Numbered from the stretch's first letter, positions 28,501-36,515 are shown. The stretch is DNA of 64,000 nt from Mycolicibacterium phocaicum (GCF_010731115.1 NZ_AP022616.1:3658001-3722000), one strand, 5' to 3'. The notes: generated by a model from the sequence alone, not told the origin. Translations and numbers: made by a program.

Positions 28501-28605
28501 CCTGACGTCCGAGGCCTCGCCACGACCGACGGTGACCTCCTTGCCGGGCGGGAAGGTGAACATTGCGCCGCCGAGCGTCACGATGAGCGGCGGGACGGAG
28601 CTCAC
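25516..28605 (-). CDS. FHA-FHA-ABC exporter fused to a PknH-type extracytoplasmic sensor domain
   Basis: A 1029-residue single-chain ABC half-transporter resembling M. tuberculosis Rv1747 (865 residues), which is controlled by PknF phosphorylation. Order: FHA1 (about 1-105, GRGEASDVRIPD...VSRLH), Pro-rich linker (115-165), FHA2 (165-240, IGRHSTATIKVED...NGSGNGTFVNG), ABC ATPase (250-500, Walker A GPSGAGKST at 284, LSGGQRKR, Walker B LLILDEPTSGLD), six-helix membrane domain (about 575-830), one further helix, and a PknH_C-like domain (about 880-1029) with its Cys pattern and the ending KIADKVS-like AKQIADKVS. The start is GTG at 28605, with GAGGAG 9 nt upstream; the longer frame is less likely. 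The added sensor domain is unusual. Substrate unknown. Confidence 0.9.
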   Translation of the reverse strand: MSSVPPLIVTLGGAMFTFPPGKEVTVGRGEASDVRIPDAGPGAKHVVSRLHLIIRVDPGVGQWVAIDKSRNGIFANRTRVPSAVISDDLVLAVGAPDGPQLHFRTATQVIPVAKYRQPPPQTAAPRPSQPAPPLPPRPVQRQSPPPPPRQPAPAPQRSSGPPPGAVTIGRHSTATIKVEDSLASRIHAYLVPAPTGTQLYDNGSGNGTFVNGHRVEAVTLRPGDVITVGNTDLVFTGGTAVQSRQAVATGGIEVRQVGLAIDGHQLLTNVSFDARPGTLTAVIGPSGAGKSTLIRLLGGVTKPTSGQVTFDGHDVHAHYASLRSRIGMVPQDDVVHRQLTVSQALNYAAELRLPPDTSKDDRSAVVERVLAELELTQHRDKRVDKLSGGQRKRASVALELLTGPSLLILDEPTSGLDPALDRQVMQMLRRLADAGRTVLVVTHSLTYLNMCDQVLLLAPGGKTVYAGPPQAVGSAMGTQDWADIFAWVSANPDAAHAVFLQNNPAANQPPAPPEPAGPLGAPARTSTGRQMLTVARRQLQLIFADRIYTSFLLLLPFILGAMSLIVPGDTGFGVATVGHSPNEPNQLLIVANIAAVFMGTALTIRDLVGERTIFRREQAVGLSAAAYLSAKIVVYSAFTAIQTAIVVAIVVIGKGAPTQGALLLGSATLDFYVSLTVAAIVSAILGLLLSSLARSSEQILPMLVVVIMLSIVFSGGMIPVTGRVGLDQASWFLPGRWGFAASASVVDLLKIAPLMSVDDQLWHHELRWWALDIGVLLLLGAVAGFVVYRRLRLPGGTKAGPPKAAMIAVAVVLAAGFVAGMTYLTRDSGNRPTQPTAPAAPPKAAVPTHRIDLANLLPDGKAVSAVMQSPPMANATIVTAETPRGGTATPPPCAGVADAGSSGTFAPGFTGMSGMELHNPADPNVWMVAYTVGYPAPQAAERIPAAATWPGCANTAVTFTADGQPPRQLAVGAVTSGAGTLTAVFTEPGRSCQHVLTTKVDVVIDVLACSSGGGAQATDLAKQIADKVS

Positions 28606-28618
28606 GAATGCACTCTCC

Positions 28619-30097
28619 TCACTGGTAGCGCTTGTAGCAGCCCTCGTCGTCGGTGGACAGCCCGGCCCGGAACGCCGCGATCCGGGTGAACGCGGCCGGA
28701 ACACCCTGTCCGTCGACGGCCGTGGCGACGTAGCCGTTGGTGAGCAGCCCGGCGACGGCCTTGTCCAAGTCGCCGGCGGTCAGCTGCAGGCTGGCCCCAC
28801 TGGGCAGGTCGTGCGGCTTGGCCATCTGACGCTGGGCCTGTGCGGTCAAGCAGGCCGTGCGTAAGGCGGCCGTCGGGTCGTCTAGCTTCACCCCGCGCTG
28901 GCTCTCGAGCGCCATCATGTACCGCGACACCACAATCGAGAACGCCGTGTTGTCACCCTGAATGAGACTCTTCTCGGCCATGTCCGCCGGCGTGCCGATC
29001 TGCGCAAGTGCCGGCAGATTCACGGAGATCGTGTTCGTCGACGGACAGTACGAAGCAGGTGAATCACCCTGGGAGATATCACATTTCGCTGCACCGTACG
29101 TCAACTTCGGCGGCTGCTTCGGCGAGTAGATCACCCCGAGCAACTCAACCAGGGTGCCGATCGTGTCCTTGTCGACGGGGAGGTCGGCCGACCGGTGCTC
29201 GTCGTCCATCGGCTCATCTTCGAGCTCCATCGGCAGGCCCTTGCGGCGCTGCTTGATGTCGTTCAGATCGATGGCCGCGCACGCCTGCGGTCCGACCGTG
29301 AAGCCCTGCTGGAACGCGCTCACGCGGTCCAGCGCCGTGCCGTGTCCGTCGGTGAGCATGTCGTCGTCGTGCGGTCCCAGCGTTGGATCTCGGACGGTGA
29401 TCAGCCCGGCGAGCACATGGTTGAGGCCGTCGCCGGTGCTCATCATGAACCGCTTGGAATCACCCGCCGCGACGTAGTGCAGATACGCGCCGGCGAAGCA
29501 GTCGGCCTGCTGTTCACGGACGATGACAGGTGTACTACGAGTCACCAGTTTCGCCATGTACTGGATCGCGTGGCCGTATTCATGCCCGATCAGCCCCGCG
29601 ACGGAGACGTCACCGAAGTACTTGCGCCCCGTCGGGACCATGATGCCGCGGTCCCAGGCCATCAGCTTCTCGCTCGGGCAGTAGAAGGCGTTCACCAGAC
29701 CGGCGGTGTCCTCGTCACACGCTTCCGGACTGTTCCGATCGCGGGCGTCGTACGACAGGAACTTCTCGATGGGCTTGAACGAACCCTTCAAACCCGACGC
29801 GCTGAAGTCGTGTTGCCAGTACTCGGCGATGTCATTGATCGCCTGCAACGCCAGTCGGTCGACGTCGCTGTTGTTGGTGTTCTGCACCTTGCCGACCGCG
29901 GCCGGTGCGTTGTCCCGCAACCCGCTCGGCCCGTCCTTGGCCGGGAGGTCGGCGACATGGAAGGGGTCGTTGACCGGCGACACCGCGGTACCGGTGACGG
30001 TCGGCGCGCAGCCGGCCAGCATCGCCACCGCGCACAGCGCCACCGAACGTCGCAGCGCCGTTCCGCTTCTCACCCGCAATCCGAAATCGCCTGTCAT
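28619..30097 (-). CDS. Zinc-metallopeptidase lipoprotein (neutral metallopeptidase/YpfJ-like)
   Basis: A 492-residue predicted lipoprotein (signal ending MLAGC, Cys near residue 30) with the gluzincin-type helix LIGHEYGHAIQYMAK, i.e. HExxH, near residue 173. EQQADCFAGAY follows about 25 residues later and supplies a possible third ligand. The second half carries a degenerate repeat of the same architecture. It should act on the outer face of the membrane. The gene is 13 bp upstream of the FHA-ABC transporter start, so they are co-transcribed. A paralogue is at 62424-63779. Whether it processes ESX-1 substrates is not known. Confidence 0.85.
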   Translation of the reverse strand: MTGDFGLRVRSGTALRRSVALCAVAMLAGCAPTVTGTAVSPVNDPFHVADLPAKDGPSGLRDNAPAAVGKVQNTNNSDVDRLALQAINDIAEYWQHDFSASGLKGSFKPIEKFLSYDARDRNSPEACDEDTAGLVNAFYCPSEKLMAWDRGIMVPTGRKYFGDVSVAGLIGHEYGHAIQYMAKLVTRSTPVIVREQQADCFAGAYLHYVAAGDSKRFMMSTGDGLNHVLAGLITVRDPTLGPHDDDMLTDGHGTALDRVSAFQQGFTVGPQACAAIDLNDIKQRRKGLPMELEDEPMDDEHRSADLPVDKDTIGTLVELLGVIYSPKQPPKLTYGAAKCDISQGDSPASYCPSTNTISVNLPALAQIGTPADMAEKSLIQGDNTAFSIVVSRYMMALESQRGVKLDDPTAALRTACLTAQAQRQMAKPHDLPSGASLQLTAGDLDKAVAGLLTNGYVATAVDGQGVPAAFTRIAAFRAGLSTDDEGCYKRYQ

Positions 30098-30198
30098 CGT
30101 GCCCCCTGACGTTCGGTTCAGACTATGGCCTGCCGGCAGCTTCAGAACAGCGAACGGCGCACCCCGATTTCAGGGTGCACCGTTCATCGGTCGGGCTG

Positions 30199-31260
30199 TC
30201 AGAACTGACCGGTAGCGATCTTCTGAATACCCTTGTGGACCTGAATTCCGATGTAGCCCAGCACAACTGCGATGACACCGTTGATCACCACAGCCAGGAT
30301 CAGCATTGCCGTGAGGCTACCGCTGACGTAGGGGCTGCTGCTGACACCCGCCAGGCCGATGATGCCGAACAACAGACCCAGCAGGCTGGCCACCGCGCCC
30401 ACACCGCAGATCCCGTAGGCCACGAACTGCGCAGCCAGCTTCGTGCCCAAGGCCAGGAAGCAGTAGGCCAATCCGAGCCAGATCACGCTTGCGATGAGCG
30501 AACCGATCCCGCCGAACAGGCTCAGGAACAACCCGATGAGCACCGCTCCGCCGTAGCCGAGGTAGACGAACTGGTTGGAGCCCTGGGGGTTGTTCCGCAT
30601 GTTCTGGAACCACGGCTGTTGGATCAGCTCGCCGCGGACACCGCGCGTCATCAACCGGAAGATGAACGAATCACCCTTCGTGAGCAGCGACTTCGCCATG
30701 TCGACGGGCGTTTGCTGCGGACCCGCCGGTCCGCCGAACTGCTGCCCGCCCGGACCGGGGTATCCACCCGGCTGGGGTGAGCCGAAGCCAGGCTGGGCAC
30801 CACCCGGACCGAAGCCTGGCGGCGGCACCGACGCACCGAAACCCGGGGCACCGAAGCCAGGGGCGCCGTAGGTCGGCGCGCCGAACCCCGGCGGGGGCGG
30901 CGGCACGGGCGCACCCGCCGGATTCCACGACTGCTCGGGCTGCGGTGGCACCGGCGCTGCGGGCTGACCGAACTGCGGCTGCGGAGCCGGCGGCTGATAG
31001 CCGGGCTGCGGCGGCTGCCACTGCGGAGCAGCGGGCGGCACCTGCTGGCCATAGGGATTCGGCGCGGCGGGAGGCTGCGGCGGCTGCCACTGTGGGGTCG
31101 CGACGGTCGGCGGAACGACCTGCGTCTGGTCGCCCGCCTCCGGAGCGGCTGCGGCCGTCGGCTGCAACGCCGACCGGTCGACGAACTGGGTCTTCTCCTC
31201 GAGATCACCAGCCGCCGGTGGCTGCTCACTCACCGAGCCGGCCTCGTGATTTTCGGACAT
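30199..31260 (-). CDS. Proline/glycine-rich four-helix membrane protein with TQxV motifs
   Basis: A 353-residue protein with no family I recognise. The first 190 residues are a cytoplasmic, disordered Pro/Gln/Gly-rich region (QWQPPQP, GFGAPGFGAPGFG repeats). It begins with an acidic N-terminus holding EEKTQFV and DQTQVV, which resemble mycobacterial kinase phosphosites (Thr-Gln plus hydrophobic +3). After a conserved-looking segment (DMAKSLLTKGDSFIFRLMTRG) come about four hydrophobic helices (residues 235-345). It lies between eccD1 and the metallopeptidase on the same strand. The role may be a scaffold for FHA proteins such as the neighbouring ABC transporter (inference). Confidence 0.75.
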   Translation of the reverse strand: MSENHEAGSVSEQPPAAGDLEEKTQFVDRSALQPTAAAAPEAGDQTQVVPPTVATPQWQPPQPPAAPNPYGQQVPPAAPQWQPPQPGYQPPAPQPQFGQPAAPVPPQPEQSWNPAGAPVPPPPPGFGAPTYGAPGFGAPGFGASVPPPGFGPGGAQPGFGSPQPGGYPGPGGQQFGGPAGPQQTPVDMAKSLLTKGDSFIFRLMTRGVRGELIQQPWFQNMRNNPQGSNQFVYLGYGGAVLIGLFLSLFGGIGSLIASVIWLGLAYCFLALGTKLAAQFVAYGICGVGAVASLLGLLFGIIGLAGVSSSPYVSGSLTAMLILAVVINGVIAVVLGYIGIQVHKGIQKIATGQF

Positions 31261-31360
31261 ATCGTGGTCTCCCTAAAAATTGACTACTCAAGACACCGTA
31301 CGGGCGCCGACAGCGCAATCGCGCAGCGGTGTCACACGCGCTGCGCGCCGCACGAACCCG

Positions 31361-32905
31361 TCAGAACCGGATGTTCCGGATGCTGTCGTAAACGCCGGCG
31401 ATCCACAGCAGCAACGGAATCACCGCGGCAATCGCCGCACCGTCGGTCAGCTCCAGGATCCGCTTGGTCACCGGTGACACACGGCCGACACCGTCGGTCG
31501 CGCCGACCGTGATCAGCGCGACGACCGCGAGCCCCACATACAGCACGATCGCCAGCCAGGCGCTATCAGCGTCCCAAGAGACCAACTTGATCATCACGCC
31601 GGTCGGGATGGACACCGTTGCAGCCAGCAGTGCCCAGCCGCACCACCGCTCGGCATACAGTCGCGACCGGAAGCCGCACACAACTGTCACCAGTCCCGCG
31701 ACGATCAGCGAGTGCACGAAGAAGTGTCCCTGCACCACGATCGCGATGGCACCGTAGGTCAGCACCGTGACACCTGCGCTCAGGAAGCCGATCAGCAGCT
31801 GCCGCGCGAGCGTGCTGCGTTCGGTCAGCCGCGCCGCGGAATCAGGCACCGAGTCGATGATCGCGCGCCATGTCGCCGACTCCTCGTCGGTGACATCACT
31901 GTGCGCAGCAACAGGATCCAGGAGTTCCTCGTTCGCGATCACCTCACCCGGCGCGGGAATCGGCGGCAGCGCGATCCGCGCCACCGCGACCGTGAGCTTC
32001 GCCGCGTTGGTGATGACGATGAGACCGACGGCGATGGCGCCCGCCGGAACCCACGACGCTCCGCCGTATCCATACGCGATGGCCGCGCCCGTCACCGCGG
32101 CCGCGATGACCGCCAGGAAAGCCGCCACCGCGGCGCGTTTCCGCGGCCCGCCGCGGGTTGCCAGTACGACGATCAGGATCACCGCCGCCGCACCCGCGAG
32201 CTGGGGCGCACCCATGTCGTTGATCCCGTACGGCAGCGGAACCGCCAGTGCCGCGGCGCCGCCCAACAGCGGCAACGACGCCACGAGAAGACTCTCGGAC
32301 AGATCGGCGTTGTCGTACCGCCCCTTGGCGATGAAGCTGCCGGCCAATACCAAGGCACCGAGCAGCCCGAGGGCGACCGGCCACCACCAACCGTGGCCGG
32401 ACTGCGACCACGCCCACAACGATGCCCCGGTCGTCGCGAACGTTGCGACTGGGATAGCAAGTCCGACCAGCTTTTTCAGCGCTTGACCGTCGAACTCAGG
32501 AGACTCCTCGAGCACCGCCATGGCGTCGATCACGTCCTCGACCAGCGGCCGGTACCGCTCGGTGCGGCTCACCGACACCAAGGTCAGCAAGGCCCCGTCG
32601 ACCACGCCGGCGTCATCGAGCGACTCGGTGGACTTCAGCGGCGGTGAGCCCGGGCGCGCGAAAGCCCACACGCCCTGCGCTTTGAAGTCGAATCCGGCCA
32701 GTACATCCGCCGGGGTGTCGTCGAGCAGATCGGCAAGGACGTTCACTGTCTCGTCGATATAAGTCTCGATCGCCGTGGACGCCGGGAGGACCAGGTCGGT
32801 CATGCGTCGACCGGTCAGGATGGTGACCCGGGTGGTCGACTGCCTTGTCGGACTGTCAGCTGCCGCGGTAGGCGCAGCGGTTGCGGGGCCGGCCGATGCG
32901 GTCAC
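31361..32905 (-). CDS. eccD1: ESX-1 channel subunit EccD
   Basis: EccD1, the eleven-helix membrane pore-lining subunit of the type VII channel. It is 514 residues (M. tuberculosis 511). The GTG at 32905 is chosen because it overlaps the espI stop (GTGA) and gives the expected length; the first ATG (MTDLVLP) would lose part of the ubiquitin-like domain (TRVTILTGRRMTDLVLP...). The C-terminal part holds about eleven hydrophobic helices, ending in the conserved VYDSIRNIRF. It is the last conserved gene of the minus arm. Beyond it the locus departs from the M. tuberculosis order. Confidence 0.96.
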   Translation of the reverse strand: MTASAGPATAAPTAAADSPTRQSTTRVTILTGRRMTDLVLPASTAIETYIDETVNVLADLLDDTPADVLAGFDFKAQGVWAFARPGSPPLKSTESLDDAGVVDGALLTLVSVSRTERYRPLVEDVIDAMAVLEESPEFDGQALKKLVGLAIPVATFATTGASLWAWSQSGHGWWWPVALGLLGALVLAGSFIAKGRYDNADLSESLLVASLPLLGGAAALAVPLPYGINDMGAPQLAGAAAVILIVVLATRGGPRKRAAVAAFLAVIAAAVTGAAIAYGYGGASWVPAGAIAVGLIVITNAAKLTVAVARIALPPIPAPGEVIANEELLDPVAAHSDVTDEESATWRAIIDSVPDSAARLTERSTLARQLLIGFLSAGVTVLTYGAIAIVVQGHFFVHSLIVAGLVTVVCGFRSRLYAERWCGWALLAATVSIPTGVMIKLVSWDADSAWLAIVLYVGLAVVALITVGATDGVGRVSPVTKRILELTDGAAIAAVIPLLLWIAGVYDSIRNIRF

Positions 32906-34299
32906 CGACGCTCGAGCCTGTCGAAGTCGTCCGACAGCGCCGCGGCGAGCTCGGTGATGCGGCGCTGGTACGTCTTGCCCAGCAGATCGAACTGGATGTC
33001 CGAACCGGCGGCGATGTGCTTGTCCCACGGCAGCACGACGACGCGGCCCGCCGGCACATGCCGCTCGAACTGCTGCACCAGGTCGTCGACGTCGATGTTG
33101 GTCTTGCCCGGGGTCACGTGATTGATGACCACACATGCCCGGCCCAGCAGGTCCTGATATCCGTTCTGCCGCAACCAGTCCATGGTCACCGCGGCCTGGC
33201 GGGCACCGTCGATCGAGGCGCTGGCCACGATCACCAGACCGGATACGGTCGACAGCACGGCACGCGAGGCCTGGTGGAACAAGCCTGCGCCGCAGTCGGC
33301 GAGCACCAGGTTGTAGTACTGCGAGACGATCTTGACCGCAGCGGCCCAGTCCTCTTCGTTGAAGTCACGGCGGGCGACGCTGTACTCGGCCGACGACAGC
33401 ACCTCGAGGTTTGAGGCGTTCATGCTGGTGTAGGCGCGGATGTCGTTGTAGCGAGCAAGTTCCTTGTCGGACAACAGGTCCGAGATGGTCGCGGCCGACT
33501 GCCGGCCGGCGCGGTCGGCCAGGTTGCCGCCGTCCGGATCGGCGTCGACAGCCAGGATCCGGTCGCCGCGGACCTTCGCCATGACAGAGCCCAGGGTGAC
33601 GGTGACGGCCGTCTTGCCGACGCCGCCCTTCAGTCCCAGCACACCGATCTGGTACGAGTCGCGGGCGTTCCGGCGAATCCGGGTGTAGAGGTCCAACTCG
33701 TAGAGCTCATCGGGCGACAGGCCCAGGTTGATGCGCGTCAGCAGATAGAGCACGTGGCGCCAGCCGCGCTGCGACGGCATCTTCACCCCGGCCCGCACAC
33801 CCACGTGGGACAGCGCGTCGATGGCGCGGTGGTCGCCGATGGTGGCGGCCGACGTCTGGTCCGGCATGTGCTGCTCGGTCCACTGCATGTCGGCCTGGGG
33901 ATGATCCATGGCGTAGTGCTGTGGCGGCGGCTGCATGTGCCGCGGTGGGGGCGGCATCATCATCGGAGCGTGCTGCGGCTGCTCGTACTGCGCGCCGGCC
34001 ATGGGGGCGCCCTGCGGCGAGCGCATCAGGCCGTTCTGCATGAATTGCGGTGGCGTAGGCGGCATTTGAGTCGTCACTTCAGACGGCCGCGGCGGCGGGA
34101 CCATGCCCGGCGGCTGCTGCGCTTGCCCAGCAATGGGCAGACCGGACGGCGATTCGGCCCCTGCAGCCGAGGCAGCGGCCGCTGAGGCCGACATCTGCGC
34201 GGCGGCAGCAAGGGTCGCATGGTCGACGGTGCGCGTGGCTTCCTCGTTGTCGGCCTGGCCCGGCGAGTTGTTGAAAAGCCGGTCGTAGTCGGCGGACAT
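32902..34299 (-). CDS. espI: ESX-1 MinD/ParA-like ATPase EspI
   Basis: EspI homologue. It has a disordered Pro/Met/Gln-rich N-terminus (about 1-190) followed by a MinD/ParA-type P-loop domain: the deviant Walker A GLKGGVGKTAVTV near residue 225, then AVDADPDGGNLADRAGR. In M. tuberculosis EspI tunes ESX-1 secretion in response to cellular ATP and is longer (666 residues); here the N-terminal extension is shorter (465 total). It lies between esxA and eccD1 as in other ESX-1 loci and overlaps the eccD1 start. The closest paralogue in the window is the protein at 46055-47239. Confidence 0.92.
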   Translation of the reverse strand: MSADYDRLFNNSPGQADNEEATRTVDHATLAAAAQMSASAAAASAAGAESPSGLPIAGQAQQPPGMVPPPRPSEVTTQMPPTPPQFMQNGLMRSPQGAPMAGAQYEQPQHAPMMMPPPPRHMQPPPQHYAMDHPQADMQWTEQHMPDQTSAATIGDHRAIDALSHVGVRAGVKMPSQRGWRHVLYLLTRINLGLSPDELYELDLYTRIRRNARDSYQIGVLGLKGGVGKTAVTVTLGSVMAKVRGDRILAVDADPDGGNLADRAGRQSAATISDLLSDKELARYNDIRAYTSMNASNLEVLSSAEYSVARRDFNEEDWAAAVKIVSQYYNLVLADCGAGLFHQASRAVLSTVSGLVIVASASIDGARQAAVTMDWLRQNGYQDLLGRACVVINHVTPGKTNIDVDDLVQQFERHVPAGRVVVLPWDKHIAAGSDIQFDLLGKTYQRRITELAAALSDDFDRLERR

Positions 34300-34404
34300 G
34301 AGTACCTCTCGATTGTGTGTTGGTTACCCGGGAACGCACATGAGGTGGGCAGAGTCGACCCTACGCCGACCTGCCCACCTCCTGTGTTGCGTCGCGTGTA
34401 TCGC

Positions 34405-34689
34405 CTAGCCGAACATTCCGGTGACGCCGTGCTCGGTCGACTGCATGTTGCCGCCGGCCTCGCTGACGGCATGCCCGAGGCTCTGCAGCGCGTTGTTGAG
34501 CTCCATCGCAGTGTTGTCCCAACGCTGCTGGACGGCCTGGTAGGCCTCGGAACCCGAGCCGCCCCAGACGGAAGCCAGCTTCGCCAGCGAGGCCTTGCCC
34601 TCGTCCAGCAGGCCGTGCGTCGTGTTCACCGCACCAGCCAAGTCGCCGGCACTTCCTTCGATGCCCGCGAAATTCCAATCCTGTGCCAT
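34405..34689 (-). CDS. esxA: ESAT-6, secreted ESX-1 effector
   Basis: A 94-residue WXG100 protein, partner of EsxB in the secreted heterodimer. WNFAGIE near the start, the Trp42-Gly-Gly turn ([11 protein letters not shown]) and the ending VTGMFG are the ESAT-6 signature. Both helices flanking WXG are as long as in M. tuberculosis EsxA (95 residues). It lies 47 bp after esxB, with GGAGAAG ahead of the ATG. The gap to espI is 105 bp. Confidence 0.98.
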   Translation of the reverse strand: MAQDWNFAGIEGSAGDLAGAVNTTHGLLDEGKASLAKLASVWGGSGSEAYQAVQQRWDNTAMELNNALQSLGHAVSEAGGNMQSTEHGVTGMFG

Positions 34690-34736
34690 TTGTCTTCTCC
34701 GCTTCTAAATCGTTGTACGTGGTGGTCGATGTCTAA

Positions 34737-35042
34737 CTAGATCTGCATCTGGCTCGACAGCGACGACCCGGCGTCGGAGTCGGCCGCGGTGTACTGCACG
34801 CCGGCGGTCTGGATGTTGGCGGAGATGTCAGCCAGCTCCTTGAGCTGCTGCGTCATGGCCTCGTCGAAGCGCGCCAGAGCGGCCTGCGCGGCCATACCCG
34901 CTTCCGGGGTCTTCATGTGCGCCGCGAGCTGGCCCGCTACCGCATCGACGTGGGTCTTCACGCCGGTCAGCTCGCCCGCGATGCGATCGAAATTTCCTGC
35001 CTCTGAGGCGAGGACTTCGGCATCTGTATTCATGCTCGTCAT
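34737..35042 (-). CDS. esxB: CFP-10, EsxA partner, lacking a WXG motif
   Basis: A 101-residue EsxB homologue. MNTDAEVLASEAGNFDRI, GMAAQAALARF and the ending SSLSSQMQI align with CFP-10. The C-terminal secretion signal YxxxD is intact (Tyr84, YTAAD). The inter-helix turn that should read WxG is HMKTPEAG (residues 42-49), so the Trp is replaced by Met43 and the Gly by Thr45. From memory, fast-grower EsxB can also have Met at this place, so loss of Trp may be lineage-typical, but loss of the Gly too is notable. AAAGGTGAT precedes the ATG. Confidence 0.96.
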   Translation of the reverse strand: MTSMNTDAEVLASEAGNFDRIAGELTGVKTHVDAVAGQLAAHMKTPEAGMAAQAALARFDEAMTQQLKELADISANIQTAGVQYTAADSDAGSSLSSQMQI

Positions 35043-35138
35043 GCTGGATCACCTTTTCTGTTTCCTGTGTCCTCACCACGGGAATGGCGAGTCCTTGCCG
35101 ACCCCCCTGGGCCGGAAAGCCTTGTGTGAAACGACAAT

Positions 35139-36470
35139 TCACCAATCGTCGTCATCGTCGTCGAGGTCCTGTACCAGTACCCCAGGTGCTTTGAGGGCCT
35201 CCCTCGTCCCTCCGCCCTTCTCTGCTTTACCGCCGGGACCCATTCCGGCCCCCGCCCCGCCGGCACTGCTCACCGGCGCCTTTCCGGCGCCGGAAGCGCC
35301 CGCCGCCGCGCCGGTCTCCAACGAAGCGGTCGAGGCACCATCGGGGCCACCGACCAGCGAGGCCATCAGCGGCGTCCGCGGTGCGGAACCGCCCATGCCC
35401 GGCAGTGACGCTGCGCGCACCAGCCCCGCGCCCGATGTCGCGCCCGAACCACCCGCCAGCGGATGGTTGGAGAAAGGGCTGGCGCCCATGAGGCCGATCT
35501 GCGGCCCGTTGTTCTGACCGAAGCTGCTTCCCAGCTGACTGAAAATCTGTGTCGCCTGCTGCATCGGCTGGCTCAACTGCTGAACCGGCTGCGTGATGAG
35601 CTGACCGAGCTGCTGCGGAAGCTGCGCGACCTGCGAACCGACCTGCGACACCACCTGCATCATCATCTGCGAGCCCTGCTGGCCTTTGTCCTGCTGCTCG
35701 CTGGCACGCTGCGCCGCCGATTCCACCTTGGACGCCTGCCCCTGGGCACGTTGTCCCGCGAAATTCGCCTGCGCCGCAGCATTGCCCACCATCAACGCCG
35801 CATCTTCGATTGCCGACTGGCTGGCCACCTGCGAGATGACCAAATTGCGCGCCACCGCCTCCGAAACCCCCATCGCGGCTCGCGCGACGATGGCCGCTTC
35901 CGTTGCCTCGCCGACACCAGGCATCACGATGGGCTTTGGCGGCAGAATGGGTTCGAACAACGTGTTCATCGTGGTCTCGGCCTGATATGTCTCCATCACC
36001 GAGCCCGCCAGCGCCCACATTCGCGCGTAGTCCGCCTCGTTGAAGCCGATGGGCACCGTATTGATACCCAGGAAATTCGTGGCCTCGAGGACGCCGTGCG
36101 TGACGTGGTTCATCTCGATTTCCGGCAGCTGCGGAGTGGTGGCCAAAGCCAAGCTGTAAGACTCGGCCTGTGCCAACGCCTGCATCGCGCGCTTCTGTGC
36201 CTGCATGGCAGTGGTGTGTAGCCAGGTCACCATCGGTGTGGTGGCGGTGACGGCTCGTTCACTGCCCATACCGGACCAGTTCGCGCTCAGCTCCGCCAAG
36301 CTGGCGGCGAGCTCCACCGCCTGCGTCTCCAGGGCGACGGCCAACGCTTCCCACCCGGCGGCTGCTTGCAGCATCGGCGCAGGGCCTGCACCGGCCATGA
36401 GTCGGCCGGTGTTCATCTCCGGCGGGAATGCTCCATAGAACATCGCCGGCATGGCGGGAAGTGCCACCAT
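35139..36470 (-). CDS. PPE68: PPE68
   Basis: PPE protein of ESX-1. It is 443 residues, longer than the M. tuberculosis protein (368). The PPE signature is FPPEMN at residues 15-20, and the PPE-domain Trp is in NWSGMGSE. After the roughly 180-residue PPE domain comes a Gln-rich stretch (about 230-320) and a Gly/Ala/Ser-rich tail ending in a run of six Asp plus Trp; an acidic end is also found in other PPE68 proteins. It pairs with the PE35 encoded 45 bp upstream and is followed by esxB and esxA. Confidence 0.96.
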   Translation of the reverse strand: MVALPAMPAMFYGAFPPEMNTGRLMAGAGPAPMLQAAAGWEALAVALETQAVELAASLAELSANWSGMGSERAVTATTPMVTWLHTTAMQAQKRAMQALAQAESYSLALATTPQLPEIEMNHVTHGVLEATNFLGINTVPIGFNEADYARMWALAGSVMETYQAETTMNTLFEPILPPKPIVMPGVGEATEAAIVARAAMGVSEAVARNLVISQVASQSAIEDAALMVGNAAAQANFAGQRAQGQASKVESAAQRASEQQDKGQQGSQMMMQVVSQVGSQVAQLPQQLGQLITQPVQQLSQPMQQATQIFSQLGSSFGQNNGPQIGLMGASPFSNHPLAGGSGATSGAGLVRAASLPGMGGSAPRTPLMASLVGGPDGASTASLETGAAAGASGAGKAPVSSAGGAGAGMGPGGKAEKGGGTREALKAPGVLVQDLDDDDDDW

Positions 36471-36515
36471 AATTAGCTGTCCTCAGGCTCTGTGTGGGCT
36501 CGTCGCACGCGGTGG

